64,000 nt of DNA, taken from positions 108,367 through 172,366 of the forward strand of contig CACZBW010000002.1 of assembly GCA_902779575.1 (NCBI GenBank), in the 5' to 3' direction. Below are positions 57,310 to 64,000 of the stretch, in pieces (the stretch's first letter is position 1; every line of letters starts with the position of its first letter). The notes beneath the pieces are model-generated. The model made no database searches, was not told the origin of the DNA, and saw only the letters and a program-made list of their open reading frames with translations. The position numbers and the translations under genes were made by a program. This DNA comes from an uncultured Lachnospiraceae bacterium. GTDB lineage: Bacteria; Bacillota; Clostridia; Lachnospirales; Lachnospiraceae.

Positions 57310-59319
57310 TTATGCCGTGATCGCGTTTCCGGTATACAGCTGATAATAACGGCCTTTCGCTTCGATCAGCTGTTCATGTGTGCCGCGCTCTATAATACGC
57401 CCCTGTTCCAGTACCATGATGCAGTCCGCGTTTCGGACAGTTGACAGTCTGTGGGCAATGACAAAAGTGGTTCTTCCCGCCATCAGCCTGTCCATCCCTT
57501 CCGAAACGATCCGCTCTGTCCGCGTATCGATGGAGGATGTCGCCTCGTCGAGAATCAGTGCCGGCGGGTCGGCTATGGCCGCGCGGGCAATGGAGAGCAG
57601 CTGTCGCTGCCCCTGGGAAAGGTTGCCGCCGTCTCCGGTCAGAACCGTCTGGTAGCCGTCAGGCAGCTGGCGGATGAAGAGGTCCGCATTTGCAAGCTTC
57701 GCGGCGGCTATGACTTCCTCGTCGGTCGCATCCAGTTTCCCATAACGGATATTTTCCATGACAGTTCCCGTAAACAGATGCGTATCCTGCAGAACCATAC
57801 CAAGGGAACGCCTCAGATCTCCCTTCCGGATCTTGTTCACATTGATCCCGTCATAACGGATCTTCCCGTCCTGGATGTCATAGAAGCGGTTGATCAGATT
57901 CGTAATCGTCGTCTTTCCGGCTCCGGTGGATCCGACAAAAGCGATCTTCTGGCCCGGCTTCGCGTAGAGGGTGATATTATGCAGAACCATTCTGTCCGGC
58001 ACATAGCCGAAGTCCACATCGTCCATGACGATCGCGCCTTCCAGCGGCTTGTAATCTGTGGTATCTGTCGCCTGGTGATAATGCTTCCAGGCCCAGCTCC
58101 CGGTATGATGATCCGTTTCCCTCAGCTGTCCGTCAGCGGACCGTTCCGCGTTCACAAGCATGACGTAGCCCTCATCCTGTTCGGGCTCGGCGTCCAGAAG
58201 ATTGAAGATACGCTGCGCGCCGGCCATCGCCATGACGATGGCGGTAAGCTGGTTGGAGATCTGGGAAACCGGCATTCCGAAGGACTTGTTCAGAGTCAGG
58301 AAAGAGGCCAGCGATCCCAGTGTGAATCCCCCGATGCCCCGCAGCGCCAGAGCGCCTCCTGCAATTGCGCACAGGACATAACTCAGGTTCCCGATCTGCC
58401 CGTTCAGCGGTCCCAGGATATTGGAATAGCTGATTGCCTTGTCCGCGGACTCATAGAGTTCCTGATTCAGCTCATCAAAAATCTGCTGGTTCTCTTCCTC
58501 ATGACAGAAGACCTTCACTACCTTCTGCCCGTTCATCATCTCTTCAATAAAGCCGTTCACGGCTCCGAGGGAATTCTGCTGCTGAATAAAATGCTTCTGG
58601 GAAATCCCGGCGCATTTTGTGGTCGTAAACATCGTAAGCGCAACCATGGCGAGGGTCAGCAGGGTCAGCGGCAGGGAAAGAATAATCATGGCCGCCAGAG
58701 TCGAAACCACCGTGATGACCGCCTGGAAGATCTGGGTGATCGTCTGGGAGACCAGCTGGCGCATGGTATCGACGTCATTGGTGTAAACCGACATGATATC
58801 TCCGTGGGAATGCTGGTCAAAATAGCTGATCGGAAGGCTTTCCATATGATCGAACAGATCTTTCCGAAGGTCCCTCATACTGCCCTGGGTAACGTAAACC
58901 ATCGTCAGGCTCTGCGCGAAAGACGCGGCAATTCCGATGGCATAAAACAGCGCGACTCTTCCGATCGCCCTCGCGAGCGGGCCGAAATCCGGGTTCGCCT
59001 GGGAAATCATCGGAACAATATAAGAGTCGATCAGAGTTCTCATAAAGAGGGTTCCCTGGAGATTCGCGAAAACCGAAACCGCGATCGCCGCCAGAACAAA
59101 GAGGAACTGGAATTTATACCGCGCCATGACATACTTCAGGACTCTCCCCAGAAGCTTCCACGGATGATCGATCTTCGGCTTCGGGCCTCTTGCCCGTCCT
59201 CTTCCGCCGGGTCCGCCGCCTGCGGCCTGAACGGAAGCCGGCTTATAATGCGCCTTCGCTTTCCTTGCCTGCTCCTTCAGGTCAGCTGACGCGGAGCTTT
59301 TTCTTTTTTCCGCCGCCAT
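57310..59319 (-). CDS. ABC exporter subunit (consensus ATPase site half)
   Basis: A 669-residue half-transporter: six helices (about 60-350) and an ATPase domain. Walker A GSTGAGKTT, signature LSQGQRQLLSIARA, Walker B ILDEATSSID with the catalytic Glu, and H-loop VIAHRLS are all intact, except that the signature is SQ rather than SG. The first 55 residues are basic and Gly/Arg-rich. The upstream gene's TGA shares one base with the ATG at 59319, after GGAGGTGATCA. It forms a heterodimer with the neighbour. Confidence 0.92.
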   Translation of the reverse strand: MAAEKRKSSASADLKEQARKAKAHYKPASVQAAGGGPGGRGRARGPKPKIDHPWKLLGRVLKYVMARYKFQFLFVLAAIAVSVFANLQGTLFMRTLIDSYIVPMISQANPDFGPLARAIGRVALFYAIGIAASFAQSLTMVYVTQGSMRDLRKDLFDHMESLPISYFDQHSHGDIMSVYTNDVDTMRQLVSQTITQIFQAVITVVSTLAAMIILSLPLTLLTLAMVALTMFTTTKCAGISQKHFIQQQNSLGAVNGFIEEMMNGQKVVKVFCHEEENQQIFDELNQELYESADKAISYSNILGPLNGQIGNLSYVLCAIAGGALALRGIGGFTLGSLASFLTLNKSFGMPVSQISNQLTAIVMAMAGAQRIFNLLDAEPEQDEGYVMLVNAERSADGQLRETDHHTGSWAWKHYHQATDTTDYKPLEGAIVMDDVDFGYVPDRMVLHNITLYAKPGQKIAFVGSTGAGKTTITNLINRFYDIQDGKIRYDGINVNKIRKGDLRRSLGMVLQDTHLFTGTVMENIRYGKLDATDEEVIAAAKLANADLFIRQLPDGYQTVLTGDGGNLSQGQRQLLSIARAAIADPPALILDEATSSIDTRTERIVSEGMDRLMAGRTTFVIAHRLSTVRNADCIMVLEQGRIIERGTHEQLIEAKGRYYQLYTGNAITA

Positions 59320-61076
59320 CACTGATCACCTCCCTTGTCAAAATCCCCGCTGCCTTCGATCTGTGATTCATAGACGTCTCTGTAGATCTCATTGGATGCC
59401 AGCAGCTCTTCATGCGTTCCGAACCCGTTGATCCGTCCGTCTTCCATAACGAGGATCCGGTCCGCATTCTGCACCGAGGAAATCCGCTGTGCGATGATGA
59501 ATCTCGTGGTATCAGGGATATATTCGCGGAAGGTGCTCTGGATCTTCGCGTCTGTCGCGGTATCGACCGCGCTCGTGGAATCATCCAGGATCAGGATCTT
59601 CGGATGCTTCATCAGAGCCCTTGCGATGCACAGGCGCTGCCTCTGTCCGCCGGACACATTGGTCCCTCCCTGCTCGATGTAGGTTTCGTAGCGGTCCGGC
59701 AGCCGTTCAATGAATTCATCCGCGCAGGCAAGCCGGCAGGCCTCCATGCACTCCTCATCCGTCGCTTCCGGATTGCCCCATCTCAGGTTCTCCAGAATCG
59801 TGCCGGAGAAGAGAACATTTTTCTGAAGCACAACCGCTACGGCGCTGCGAAGCGCCTCTATATCATAGCTGCGTACGTCCTTTCCCCCTACATAGACCGC
59901 CCCGTCAAGAACGTCATACAGTCTCGGAATCAGGTTCACCAGGGAGGACTTGGAACTTCCCGTTCCGCCGATGATTCCGATCGTCTCCCCGGCTTTTACC
60001 TCAAAGCTGACATCATCCAGAACCGGTTTTTCTGCTTTCTCGCTGTATGAAAATGTTACATGATCGAACTTTACAGCCCCGTCCGGGATATCATAATCCG
60101 GATTCTCCGGATTTTTTAATGTGATCTGCTCATCCAGAACAAGAGCGATCCTTTCCATGCTTGCCTCGCTCATCGTAAGCATGACGAAAATCATGGAAAC
60201 CATCATAAGGCTGACCAGGATATTCATGCAGTAGGCCAGCAGACTCATCAGTTCTCCTGTCGTGAGTCCCCCCGCCACGATCATCTTCGCCCCGAACCAG
60301 CTCAGGAGGAGAATACAGGCATACACCGCTCCCATCATAACCGGCCCGTTGGTGATAACCGTCCGCTCCGCCCGCACAAAGAGCTCGTAAACTTGAAGCA
60401 CGGCCTTCTCAAACCTGCTTTTCTCATATTCCTCGCGGACAAAGGATTTGACCACGCGGATGGCAGAAACATTTTCCTGGACACTCTCATTCAGCGCGTC
60501 ATATCTGGTGAAAACCTCGCGGAAATAGCGGCTGGCTTTCTTCATCACCATAAACAGAAAGATGCCCAGCGCAAGAACCGCGACCAGGTAAATGCTGGCA
60601 AGTTTCGCATTGATGAAAAAAGCCATGGCCATCGCCACAATCAGCGTGGTCGGTGCCCGGAAGCCAATCCTTAAAACCATCTGAAAAGCATTCTGGATGT
60701 TCGTTACGTCTGTCGTCAGCCTGGTGACAAGTCCGGACACACCGAAATGATCGATATTGGCAAATGAAAATTCCTGTATGTGTTCAAACTGCGCATGCCT
60801 TAAGTTTCTGGCAAGTCCCGTGGAAGCCCTGGCACCGAAAAAGCCGCCGCCAAGACCGCACGCCAGGCCGATCAGTGCACATACGACCATCCAGAGTCCC
60901 GTCATAATAATGTGATTCATATCGCCCTTGTTGACGCCATCGTCAATGATCGACGCCATCAGAAGAGGAATCACCATCTCCATCGCAACCTCTCCGATCA
61001 TGAAGACCGGCGTCATAATTGCCTGCAGTTTAAATTCCTTTACCTGAGACAATATAAGTTTATACTTACCCTTCAC
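59319..61076 (-). CDS. ABC exporter subunit (degenerate ATPase site half)
   Basis: A 585-residue half-transporter. The ATPase has Walker A GGTGSSKSS (Ser for the usual Gly), Walker B ILDDSTSAVD with Asp for the catalytic Glu, and the H-loop His replaced by Gln (IIAQRIS). These losses mark the non-hydrolytic site of TM287/288-like heterodimeric exporters. Start GTG at 61076 with GGGAAA before it. Together with the next gene it probably exports drugs, peptides or lipids under control of the MarR regulator upstream. Confidence 0.93.
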   Translation of the reverse strand: MKGKYKLILSQVKEFKLQAIMTPVFMIGEVAMEMVIPLLMASIIDDGVNKGDMNHIIMTGLWMVVCALIGLACGLGGGFFGARASTGLARNLRHAQFEHIQEFSFANIDHFGVSGLVTRLTTDVTNIQNAFQMVLRIGFRAPTTLIVAMAMAFFINAKLASIYLVAVLALGIFLFMVMKKASRYFREVFTRYDALNESVQENVSAIRVVKSFVREEYEKSRFEKAVLQVYELFVRAERTVITNGPVMMGAVYACILLLSWFGAKMIVAGGLTTGELMSLLAYCMNILVSLMMVSMIFVMLTMSEASMERIALVLDEQITLKNPENPDYDIPDGAVKFDHVTFSYSEKAEKPVLDDVSFEVKAGETIGIIGGTGSSKSSLVNLIPRLYDVLDGAVYVGGKDVRSYDIEALRSAVAVVLQKNVLFSGTILENLRWGNPEATDEECMEACRLACADEFIERLPDRYETYIEQGGTNVSGGQRQRLCIARALMKHPKILILDDSTSAVDTATDAKIQSTFREYIPDTTRFIIAQRISSVQNADRILVMEDGRINGFGTHEELLASNEIYRDVYESQIEGSGDFDKGGDQ

Positions 61077-61249
61077 TTTCCCGCGCTCCTGTCTCTTCTT
61101 TCTGTCCTGCCTGTCGCTGAAAAACCGGGCTCCCTGCAGAAACGTTCTACTTTTTTCTCTGATAAGCTGCCTGCACAGGGTCTCTGTGCCCCGTCTGAAG
61201 AATCAATCAACCGTTTCCTGCCGCTGCGGAAATATGCAGCTTCCTGCGG

Positions 61250-61765
61250 TCAGAGCTCTTCTGCGATGGGCCGTGCGGCCATCTCCTTCCTGGACACATC
61301 GCCGTTCGGGTAATCGGATTCAATAAGGTTCTTCTTCATCTGTTCGATACAGTGGAAAAAAACATCAAGTTCCTCATCAGACAGCCCTTCTCTCAATGTG
61401 CGTTCAAAACTCTGGTGAATCTCAAAGGAGTTCTGTTTCTGAATGGCAATCGCTTTTTCTGTCAGAAGAATCCGTTTGAGACGGGCATCCTTCATGACAG
61501 AGACACGCCGGATATAGCCTTTCTTCTCCATCAGCTGGAGGATGCTGGTTACAGTGGAGCGGGTGATGCAGAAGTGTTTTTCAATATCCTTCTGATAGAC
61601 TTCCTTTTCCCTGTTTTCATAGAGAAACTGCATAATCCAGGCCTGCATCATAGTAATGTCCCCAAAATTATTCGCCTGAACAATCCCCACAATTTTCCGG
61701 CCGATCAGATGCTCAAGCGTATTAATCTCATATCCGATCTCATGGGGGTACCTTTTAGATATCAA
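61250..61765 (-). CDS. MarR-family repressor of the ABC exporter
   Basis: A 171-residue winged-helix regulator. The DNA-binding part is YQKDIEKHFCITRSTVTSIL and KGYIRRVSVMKDARLKRI; the wing is conserved. It probably represses its own operon, released by a small ligand. The start is a TTG at 61765, after GAGGAGGTGTAGGCT. The 173 bases to the exporter have no terminator that I see, so the three genes are likely one unit. Confidence 0.9.
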   Translation of the reverse strand: MISKRYPHEIGYEINTLEHLIGRKIVGIVQANNFGDITMMQAWIMQFLYENREKEVYQKDIEKHFCITRSTVTSILQLMEKKGYIRRVSVMKDARLKRILLTEKAIAIQKQNSFEIHQSFERTLREGLSDEELDVFFHCIEQMKKNLIESDYPNGDVSRKEMAARPIAEEL

Positions 61766-61783
61766 AGCCTACACCTCCTCTTT

Positions 61784-61818
61784 AATGTTCGCCTGCAAAT
61801 TGTTCAATTCCGAACATT
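61784..61818 (-). promoter_or_regulatory. Operator-like nested inverted repeats before the MarR gene
   Basis: AATGTTCG (61784-61791) and CGAACATT (61811-61818) are perfect 8-bp arms 19 bases apart; within, TGTTC and GAACA (61801-61805, 61812-61816) make a second one. They lie between the promoter and start codon, as expected for self-repression. Confidence 0.65.
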
Positions 61819-61847
61819 AGTATAGAATCCCCACTCGGCACTGTCAA
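61819..61847 (-). promoter_or_regulatory. Promoter of the MarR-ABC operon
   Basis: TTGACA (61842-61847), 17 bases, TATACT (61819-61824), directly followed by the operator. Confidence 0.75.
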
Positions 61848-61946
61848 GCAGCTCTGAACAGACTTTCCTCCACAGAACAAAGCAGTAAGCGGGATCACCT
61901 GGCTCAAAATGGCAGCGAATCGCATCTTTGCATTTCCACATTTCTC

Positions 61947-61975
61947 TTGTCCTTCTTAAAAAAATCTTATATAGT
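61947..61975 (+). promoter_or_regulatory. Promoter of the 62009 gene
   Basis: TTGTCC (61947-61952), 17 bases, TATAGT (61970-61975), 34 bases before the ATG at 62009. Confidence 0.65.
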
Positions 61976-62008
61976 AATTGCATGCTCAAAAAAGCGGAGG
62001 AACAATCT

Positions 62009-62482
62009 ATGAGATGGTCTGACAAGTGTATGCTGGAGCTGACGCACCACAATCTGTTTGAAAATGATGAACACCGCAGCCGTTTCCGTGATCTTCTGGA
62101 ATGCTATTCCGAAGCGCCTTTTTTTACCAAAGGCCTGTGCAAATGCATGTATCTGTCCGCCTGGGACAATGAGCATTTCGCCGTCATGCTTGACATTCTG
62201 AACGCCATGACGATCAATCGCCAGAATAATCTGGACGATATGAAGGATCAGGGCGAGGTACTGGAGGCAGCAGCCGAAAACGGGGAACTGGAAGACGCTT
62301 CCTCAGCCGAGATCTGGAAGCTGTCGAACGCATTTCTGAATAATAAGCCCTATGACAGCTCGTCTCTGCGCAGCCTCGAGATCGAAGATCCCGATACCGC
62401 CTATCTGCTCAAACGGGCTCTTCTTACCGCCGATGTCATAGACCAGATTCCGGGCAAAGAAGACCGGAGAGTATACACCTGA
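62009..62482 (+). CDS. Unrecognised cytoplasmic protein
   Basis: A 157-residue acidic, helical protein: MRWSDKCMLELTHHNLFEND opens it, followed by RFRDLLECYSEAPFFTKGLC and an acidic part (LEAAAENGELEDASSAEIW). It has five Cys but no pair pattern of a metal site. I do not know the family. GCGGAGGAACAATCT precedes ATG 62009, while the frame extends to 61928 above the promoter; hence this start. A YczE-like gene follows 44 bases later on the same strand. Confidence 0.7.
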   Translation: MRWSDKCMLELTHHNLFENDEHRSRFRDLLECYSEAPFFTKGLCKCMYLSAWDNEHFAVMLDILNAMTINRQNNLDDMKDQGEVLEAAAENGELEDASSAEIWKLSNAFLNNKPYDSSSLRSLEIEDPDTAYLLKRALLTADVIDQIPGKEDRRVYT

Positions 62483-62526
62483 TCTCAGCAGCTTTTCAGC
62501 GGCATCTCCTTTGAAAGGTTTTGAAT

Positions 62527-63165
62527 ATGCAGAAAAAAAGAATTCTTATGGCTTTTTTCGGCCTGATGGTCTGCGCCTTTTCCGTCGGCCTGTTCCGGAT
62601 GGCCCGTTTCGGCGTGGATCCCTTCCAATCCCTGATGAGCGGCCTGAACTGCGTGGTTCCGCTTGATTTCGGAACCATGTATCTGATCGCCAGCGCGATC
62701 CTCTTCCTGTTCATGCTGATCGCAGACCGGCACTACATCGGATTCGTCACTTTCATCAATATGTTCCTGGTCGGATATATCGTGGATTTTTCCCACACCT
62801 CCCTGCAGAAAATCTTCGGAAATCCTTCGCTCCCCGGACGCGTCATCTTCCTGATCGCGGGAATCGTCCTGATGTGTTTCGGCTCCGCTTTCTACTTTGA
62901 AGCAGACATGGGGGTATCTGTATACGATGCCATTTCCCTCATTATAGCCAATACCTGGAAGATCGGCCAGTTCAAATACGTCCGCATCATCTCGGACCTG
63001 ATCTGCGTCATCTCCGGCTGCGCGCTGTTCTTCCTCTCCGGCGGAAAATTCAGCGGGATCGGCTCCATCGCCGGAATCGGCACTGTCATCACTGCCTTCT
63101 TTATGGGACCTCTGATCGACTTTTTCGAGGTCCATATCACAAGGCCCATGCTGCAGAAAGAGTAG
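62527..63165 (+). CDS. YczE/YitT-like membrane protein
   Basis: A 212-residue protein with about five helices. The opening MQKKRILMAFFGLMVCAFSVGLF then ARFGVDPFQSLMSGL, the YczE/YitT hallmark, and SAFYFEADMGVSVYDA repeats the motif in the second half. Members are uncharacterised inner-membrane proteins. The ATG at 62527 (AAAGG ten bases before) is preferred over the TTG at 62521. Confidence 0.85.
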   Translation: MQKKRILMAFFGLMVCAFSVGLFRMARFGVDPFQSLMSGLNCVVPLDFGTMYLIASAILFLFMLIADRHYIGFVTFINMFLVGYIVDFSHTSLQKIFGNPSLPGRVIFLIAGIVLMCFGSAFYFEADMGVSVYDAISLIIANTWKIGQFKYVRIISDLICVISGCALFFLSGGKFSGIGSIAGIGTVITAFFMGPLIDFFEVHITRPMLQKE

Positions 63166-63537
63166 TCCGGGTCAGAACAGCGCAGCAGGATTCCTGTCAA
63201 AACAGTACCGCAGAATAAGCACCCGCCCTTTCAGAAAAGCGGCCAGTAACAGCCTGTTACAAACCGGGCAAAACACAAAATACACAAAAATACCCTGCAA
63301 ACAGCGTCTTTCAAGATGCATTTGCAAGGCAATCAGTAGCAGAGAGGAGATTCGAACCTCGAAGAAAGCCCGCAAAGGTGCATGGTTGCTGAATTTTTTT
63401 CGAAAAAACCTTAACCAAACCTTATCCAGAGTCTCCTCTCCGCCAAATGAAATCAAAATTGAAGGGAGGAAATCAATCCTCTGCTCCACAGCTCCGGGTA
63501 ATGCCGGGGCTGTTAATACCGGTTGTATAGCGGTACG
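63166..63537. other. Degraded intergenic zone
   Basis: 372 bases with no gene. It includes the toxin-like fragment, the tRNA-like stem (63341-63441) and direct repeats AACCTTA (63408-63425 region). It looks like a scar of lost mobile DNA. Confidence 0.4.
63341..63441 (-). other. tRNA-like 101-nt element with T-arm motif
   Basis: On the minus strand GGAGAGGAGA (63432-63441) pairs 9/10 with TCTCCTCTCT (63341-63350), and a GGTTCGAATC T-loop motif precedes the 3' arm. No anticodon stem is convincing, so it is a pseudo-tRNA or attachment-site relic at best. Confidence 0.3.
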
Positions 63538-63541
63538 TCAT
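63473..63541 (-). pseudogene. Possible truncated toxin gene after the antitoxin
   Basis: ATG overlaps the antitoxin stop as ATGA, and the first residues MTYRYTTG resemble the openings of RelE/ParE toxins (MTYR), but the frame stops after 22 codons. It is most likely a remnant cut by a rearrangement. Confidence 0.3.
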
Positions 63542-63759
63542 AATGAAACTCCCTCACTTGCTGCAAACTCTTCAAGTGTAATGGTCTCATGCTTATCAGG
63601 CCTCTCGTTTTTCAGATATTCATTGATCAGATTATCACAAAAAAGATCGTCCTCAATTTCATCATCAAGTTTCATCCCCTGAAGGAAGACCAATAATTGA
63701 CCTATTTTATAATCCGGAATCTGATCGATAATCTGATGGACTTTCTCTCTTTCACTCAT
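63538..63759 (-). CDS. Antitoxin-like small protein
   Basis: A 73-residue acidic protein: MSEREKVHQIIDQIPDYKIG, QLLVFLQGMKLDDEIEDDL and ETITLEEFAASEGVSL. It matches in style the small antitoxins (RelB or DUF2281-like) paired with RelE/ParE toxins in Clostridia. No intact toxin follows. It lies just downstream of the IS605-type end, possibly separated by it from its old promoter. Confidence 0.65.
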   Translation of the reverse strand: MSEREKVHQIIDQIPDYKIGQLLVFLQGMKLDDEIEDDLFCDNLINEYLKNERPDKHETITLEEFAASEGVSL

Positions 63760-63815
63760 ATCAGCATCTCTATAATTTGTTTATTTTAATCAACTAGATA
63801 GGATCTCTTTTCGTA

Positions 63816-64000
63816 GTGAACCTCCCATGACTAAAGTCACGGGCTTCCCGATGCGGCTTTTGCCGCAGGCTGCTTTATGCAGCCGGACCTGGTCCTCCGA
63901 GGGTCAGCCGGTCTCCTCAGCTCAGAATCCTTACGGATATTCTTTGCCGCAGAAACGGTATCCACCGGCAGGACTGCCTGTGTTTACGCCGCCTTTTCTC
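63816..64000 (-). mobile_element. Right end of an IS200/IS605-family element with omega-RNA-like scaffold (runs out of window)
   Basis: On the minus strand CCCGTGACT and AGTCATGGG form a 9-bp stem followed by AGGTTCAC, the typical TnpB-element right end with its reRNA 3' hairpin. A fragment VDTVSAAKNIRKDSELRR resembles the DxNAAxNI end of TnpB but is cut by an in-frame stop at 63984. The element continues beyond the window. Confidence 0.6.
63837..64000 (-). pseudogene. tnpB: TnpB C-terminal remnant
   Basis: The frame ending at 63837 encodes VDTVSAAKNIRKDSELRRPAD and stops, but a TAA at 63984-63986 lies in frame seven codons upstream of the conserved part. Unless a frameshift is hidden outside, the RNA-guided nuclease gene is broken here. 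Confidence 0.45.

Noticed and set aside
57451-59289. 612-codon open frame on the plus strand opposite the ABC exporter
   Set aside because: It has no ribosome site, is arginine/histidine-rich in the way of antisense shadows, and the minus frame carries a full ABC transporter.
63341-63441. Functional tRNA-Ser or tRNA-Sec
   Set aside because: The T stem has two mismatches and no anticodon stem or D-arm can be drawn with confidence.

Overview
The window looks like chromosomal DNA of a Gram-positive, probably anaerobic Clostridia-type bacterium, most like a Lachnospiraceae member. The base composition is balanced, near 50% G+C by eye. The pointers are strong GGAGG ribosome sites, a LGGC lipobox, YesM/YesN-type regulators, a ferredoxin-tailed aldo/keto reductase, DUF4317 and DUF2804 proteins, mini-RNase III, a CIRCE-like element before lon, and AGAAGGAG-type leaders throughout. 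Most genes run on the minus strand. There is no rRNA, CRISPR array or intact prophage; the only mobile DNA is an IS200/IS605-type right end at the far right.

Layout. 1-7667: small enzymes and stress or housekeeping proteins (two GNATs, a PNPOx-like flavoprotein, an HD hydrolase, acylphosphatase coupled to an unannotated 43-residue ORF, an Fe-S aldo/keto reductase, an iron alcohol dehydrogenase, an SH3 protein, an M20 amidohydrolase). 7996-11460: a putative cyclic-nucleotide module made of a secreted protein, a PAS-linked class III cyclase whose purine-selecting residue is the guanylate-type Glu, and a convergent protein with two cyclic-nucleotide-binding domains. 11699-14437: a DUF2804 protein, a half-size EamA transporter, an esterase and a small unknown. 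14544-19212: an ammonium-transporter/PII fusion behind a strong promoter and a leader attenuator, followed by an orphan PEP-synthase ATP-grasp protein.

19235-28377: a complete galactofuranose-type (Ytf) ABC importer next to a three-component sensor (lipoprotein sugar binder, YesM-type kinase, YesN-type regulator). 28667-30462: a purine nucleoside permease family protein and a GNAT. 30646-43071: a pectin/oligogalacturonide locus. An ABC importer (binding protein and two permeases), a YesL-like protein and cytoplasmic GH105, GH28, pectinesterase, KduI and KduD together take in oligogalacturonides, demethylate and trim them, and convert the unsaturated end product toward 2-keto-3-deoxygluconate. 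A divergent AraC regulator and a TIM-barrel isomerase sit on the other side of a complex control region with duplicated leader sequence and a possible 12-codon leader peptide.

43251-57177: a metallophosphoesterase/beta-lactamase-fold pair, a cysteine-synthase family enzyme, tRNA-Thr, a SecG with a repeat tail, then rlmB, mrnC and cysS, a PPC-domain protein, ispF, DUF4317, and lon behind a CIRCE-like operator. 57310-63165: a MarR-controlled heterodimeric ABC exporter and two membrane or unknown proteins. 63166-64000: a degraded zone with an antitoxin-like gene whose toxin appears cut off, a tRNA-like fragment and an IS605-type end that carries an omega-RNA-like scaffold.

Start codons were re-chosen from ribosome-binding sites in many genes. 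Functions rest on motif recognition only; no database search was possible.
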